Shown in pieces: positions 5,467 to 5,780 of a stretch of DNA of 5,780 nucleotides; the first letter of the stretch is position 1, and every line of letters begins with the position of its first letter. The position numbers were made by a program, and so were the translations under genes. The notes under the pieces were generated by a model that was given only the letters and a program-made list of their open reading frames with translations, made no database searches and was not told where the DNA came from. Source of the stretch: an uncultured Spirochaetaceae bacterium (GTDB lineage Bacteria; Spirochaetota; Spirochaetia; Treponematales; Treponemataceae); contig CACXDK010000350.1 of the NCBI GenBank assembly GCA_902766345.1, forward strand, positions 1-5,780, given 5' to 3'.

Positions 5467-5780
5467 CCAATTAAAATAGATCCAAGTTTACCTGCTTTTA
5501 CAACTCTTGAAAAAGAAAATATATTTGTAATGACACCATCAAGAGCAGCCGCTCAGGATATCCGTCCTCTTGAAATTGCAATAGTAAACCTTATGCCTAC
5601 AAAAGAAGTAACAGAGACACAACTTTTACGCCTGCTTTCAAACACTTCATTGCAGATAAATATTTCATTGGTACAAGTTTCAGGACATGTTTCCAAAAAC
5701 ACATCTTCCGATCATCTTGAACGTTTTTACCTCACTTCTGAAGAAATATACGATAAAAAATTTGACGGCATGATAATTAC
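5464..5780 (+). CDS. metA: MetA, homoserine O-acyltransferase (5' part)
   Basis: The first 105 codons are visible and the frame is open at the window end; full-length MetA is about 300 aa. It acylates the hydroxyl of L-homoserine with acetyl- or succinyl-CoA, the first committed step to methionine, in the cytoplasm. Recognisable family stretches are [11 protein letters not shown] at the N terminus, [18 protein letters not shown] (19-36), [20 protein letters not shown] (41-60) and the start of the FDGMIIT segment that precedes the GAP loop. The residue that decides acetyl (Glu) versus succinyl (Gly) specificity, around position 111, and the catalytic Cys, Glu and His lie beyond the window, so donor choice cannot be read. 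The start is supported by AAGGAG at 5452-5457, 6 nt upstream. It is divergent from the hydrolase/U32 unit. Confidence 0.95.
   Translation, partial: MPIKIDPSLPAFTTLEKENIFVMTPSRAAAQDIRPLEIAIVNLMPTKEVTETQLLRLLSNTSLQINISLVQVSGHVSKNTSSDHLERFYLTSEEIYDKKFDGMII

Overview
The window looks like chromosomal core-metabolism DNA from an AT-rich anaerobic bacterium. A spirochaete of the Treponema type is my best guess. It rests on the Rnf gene order (D-G-E-A-B, the Clostridium/Treponema-style order with rnfB last), base composition and the general look of the proteins. No rRNA or other taxonomic marker is present, and an anaerobic Firmicute is not excluded.

Layout. (1) Positions 2-2892, + strand: the distal part of an rnf operon, with the 3' end of rnfD followed by complete rnfG, rnfE, rnfA and rnfB. 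The first three junctions are tight ATGA overlaps, each with a good Shine-Dalgarno. rnfB stands apart after a 20-nt gap that contains eight T residues and has only a weak ribosome binding site. The products form a membrane complex that moves electrons between reduced ferredoxin and NAD+ coupled to Na+ or H+ transport. RnfB is the iron-sulfur entry module, RnfA/RnfE the membrane pair with an intramembrane Fe-S site, and RnfD/RnfG the covalent flavin subunits. rnfC would lie upstream, outside the window. (2) Positions 2901-2938: a perfect hairpin that serves as a bidirectional terminator between convergent transcription units. (3) Positions 5408-2953, - strand: a two-gene unit, an alpha/beta-hydrolase-fold protein followed with a 1-nt overlap by a peptidase-U32-family protein of the YegQ/TrhP (tRNA U34 hydroxylation) type. 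(4) Positions 5397-5463: a short divergent promoter region with two back-to-back extended -10 elements that form an inverted repeat. (5) Positions 5464-5780, + strand: the 5' third of metA (homoserine O-acyltransferase, methionine biosynthesis), cut by the window end.

Most of the window is ordinary. The most notable observation is that the alpha/beta-hydrolase keeps the hormone-sensitive-lipase fold motifs (HGG, SPWLD) but appears to have lost all three catalytic residues: Ser to Gly, Asp to Lys and His to Phe at the aligned positions. It looks like an intact, conserved-fold pseudo-enzyme translationally coupled to a tRNA-modification gene. Secondary observations are a charged helical insertion and a CC-x4-C cluster in the C-terminal domain of the U32 protein, the symmetrical divergent promoter, and the atypical translation start of rnfB. 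I see no mobile element, CRISPR array, RNA gene or wholly new system here.
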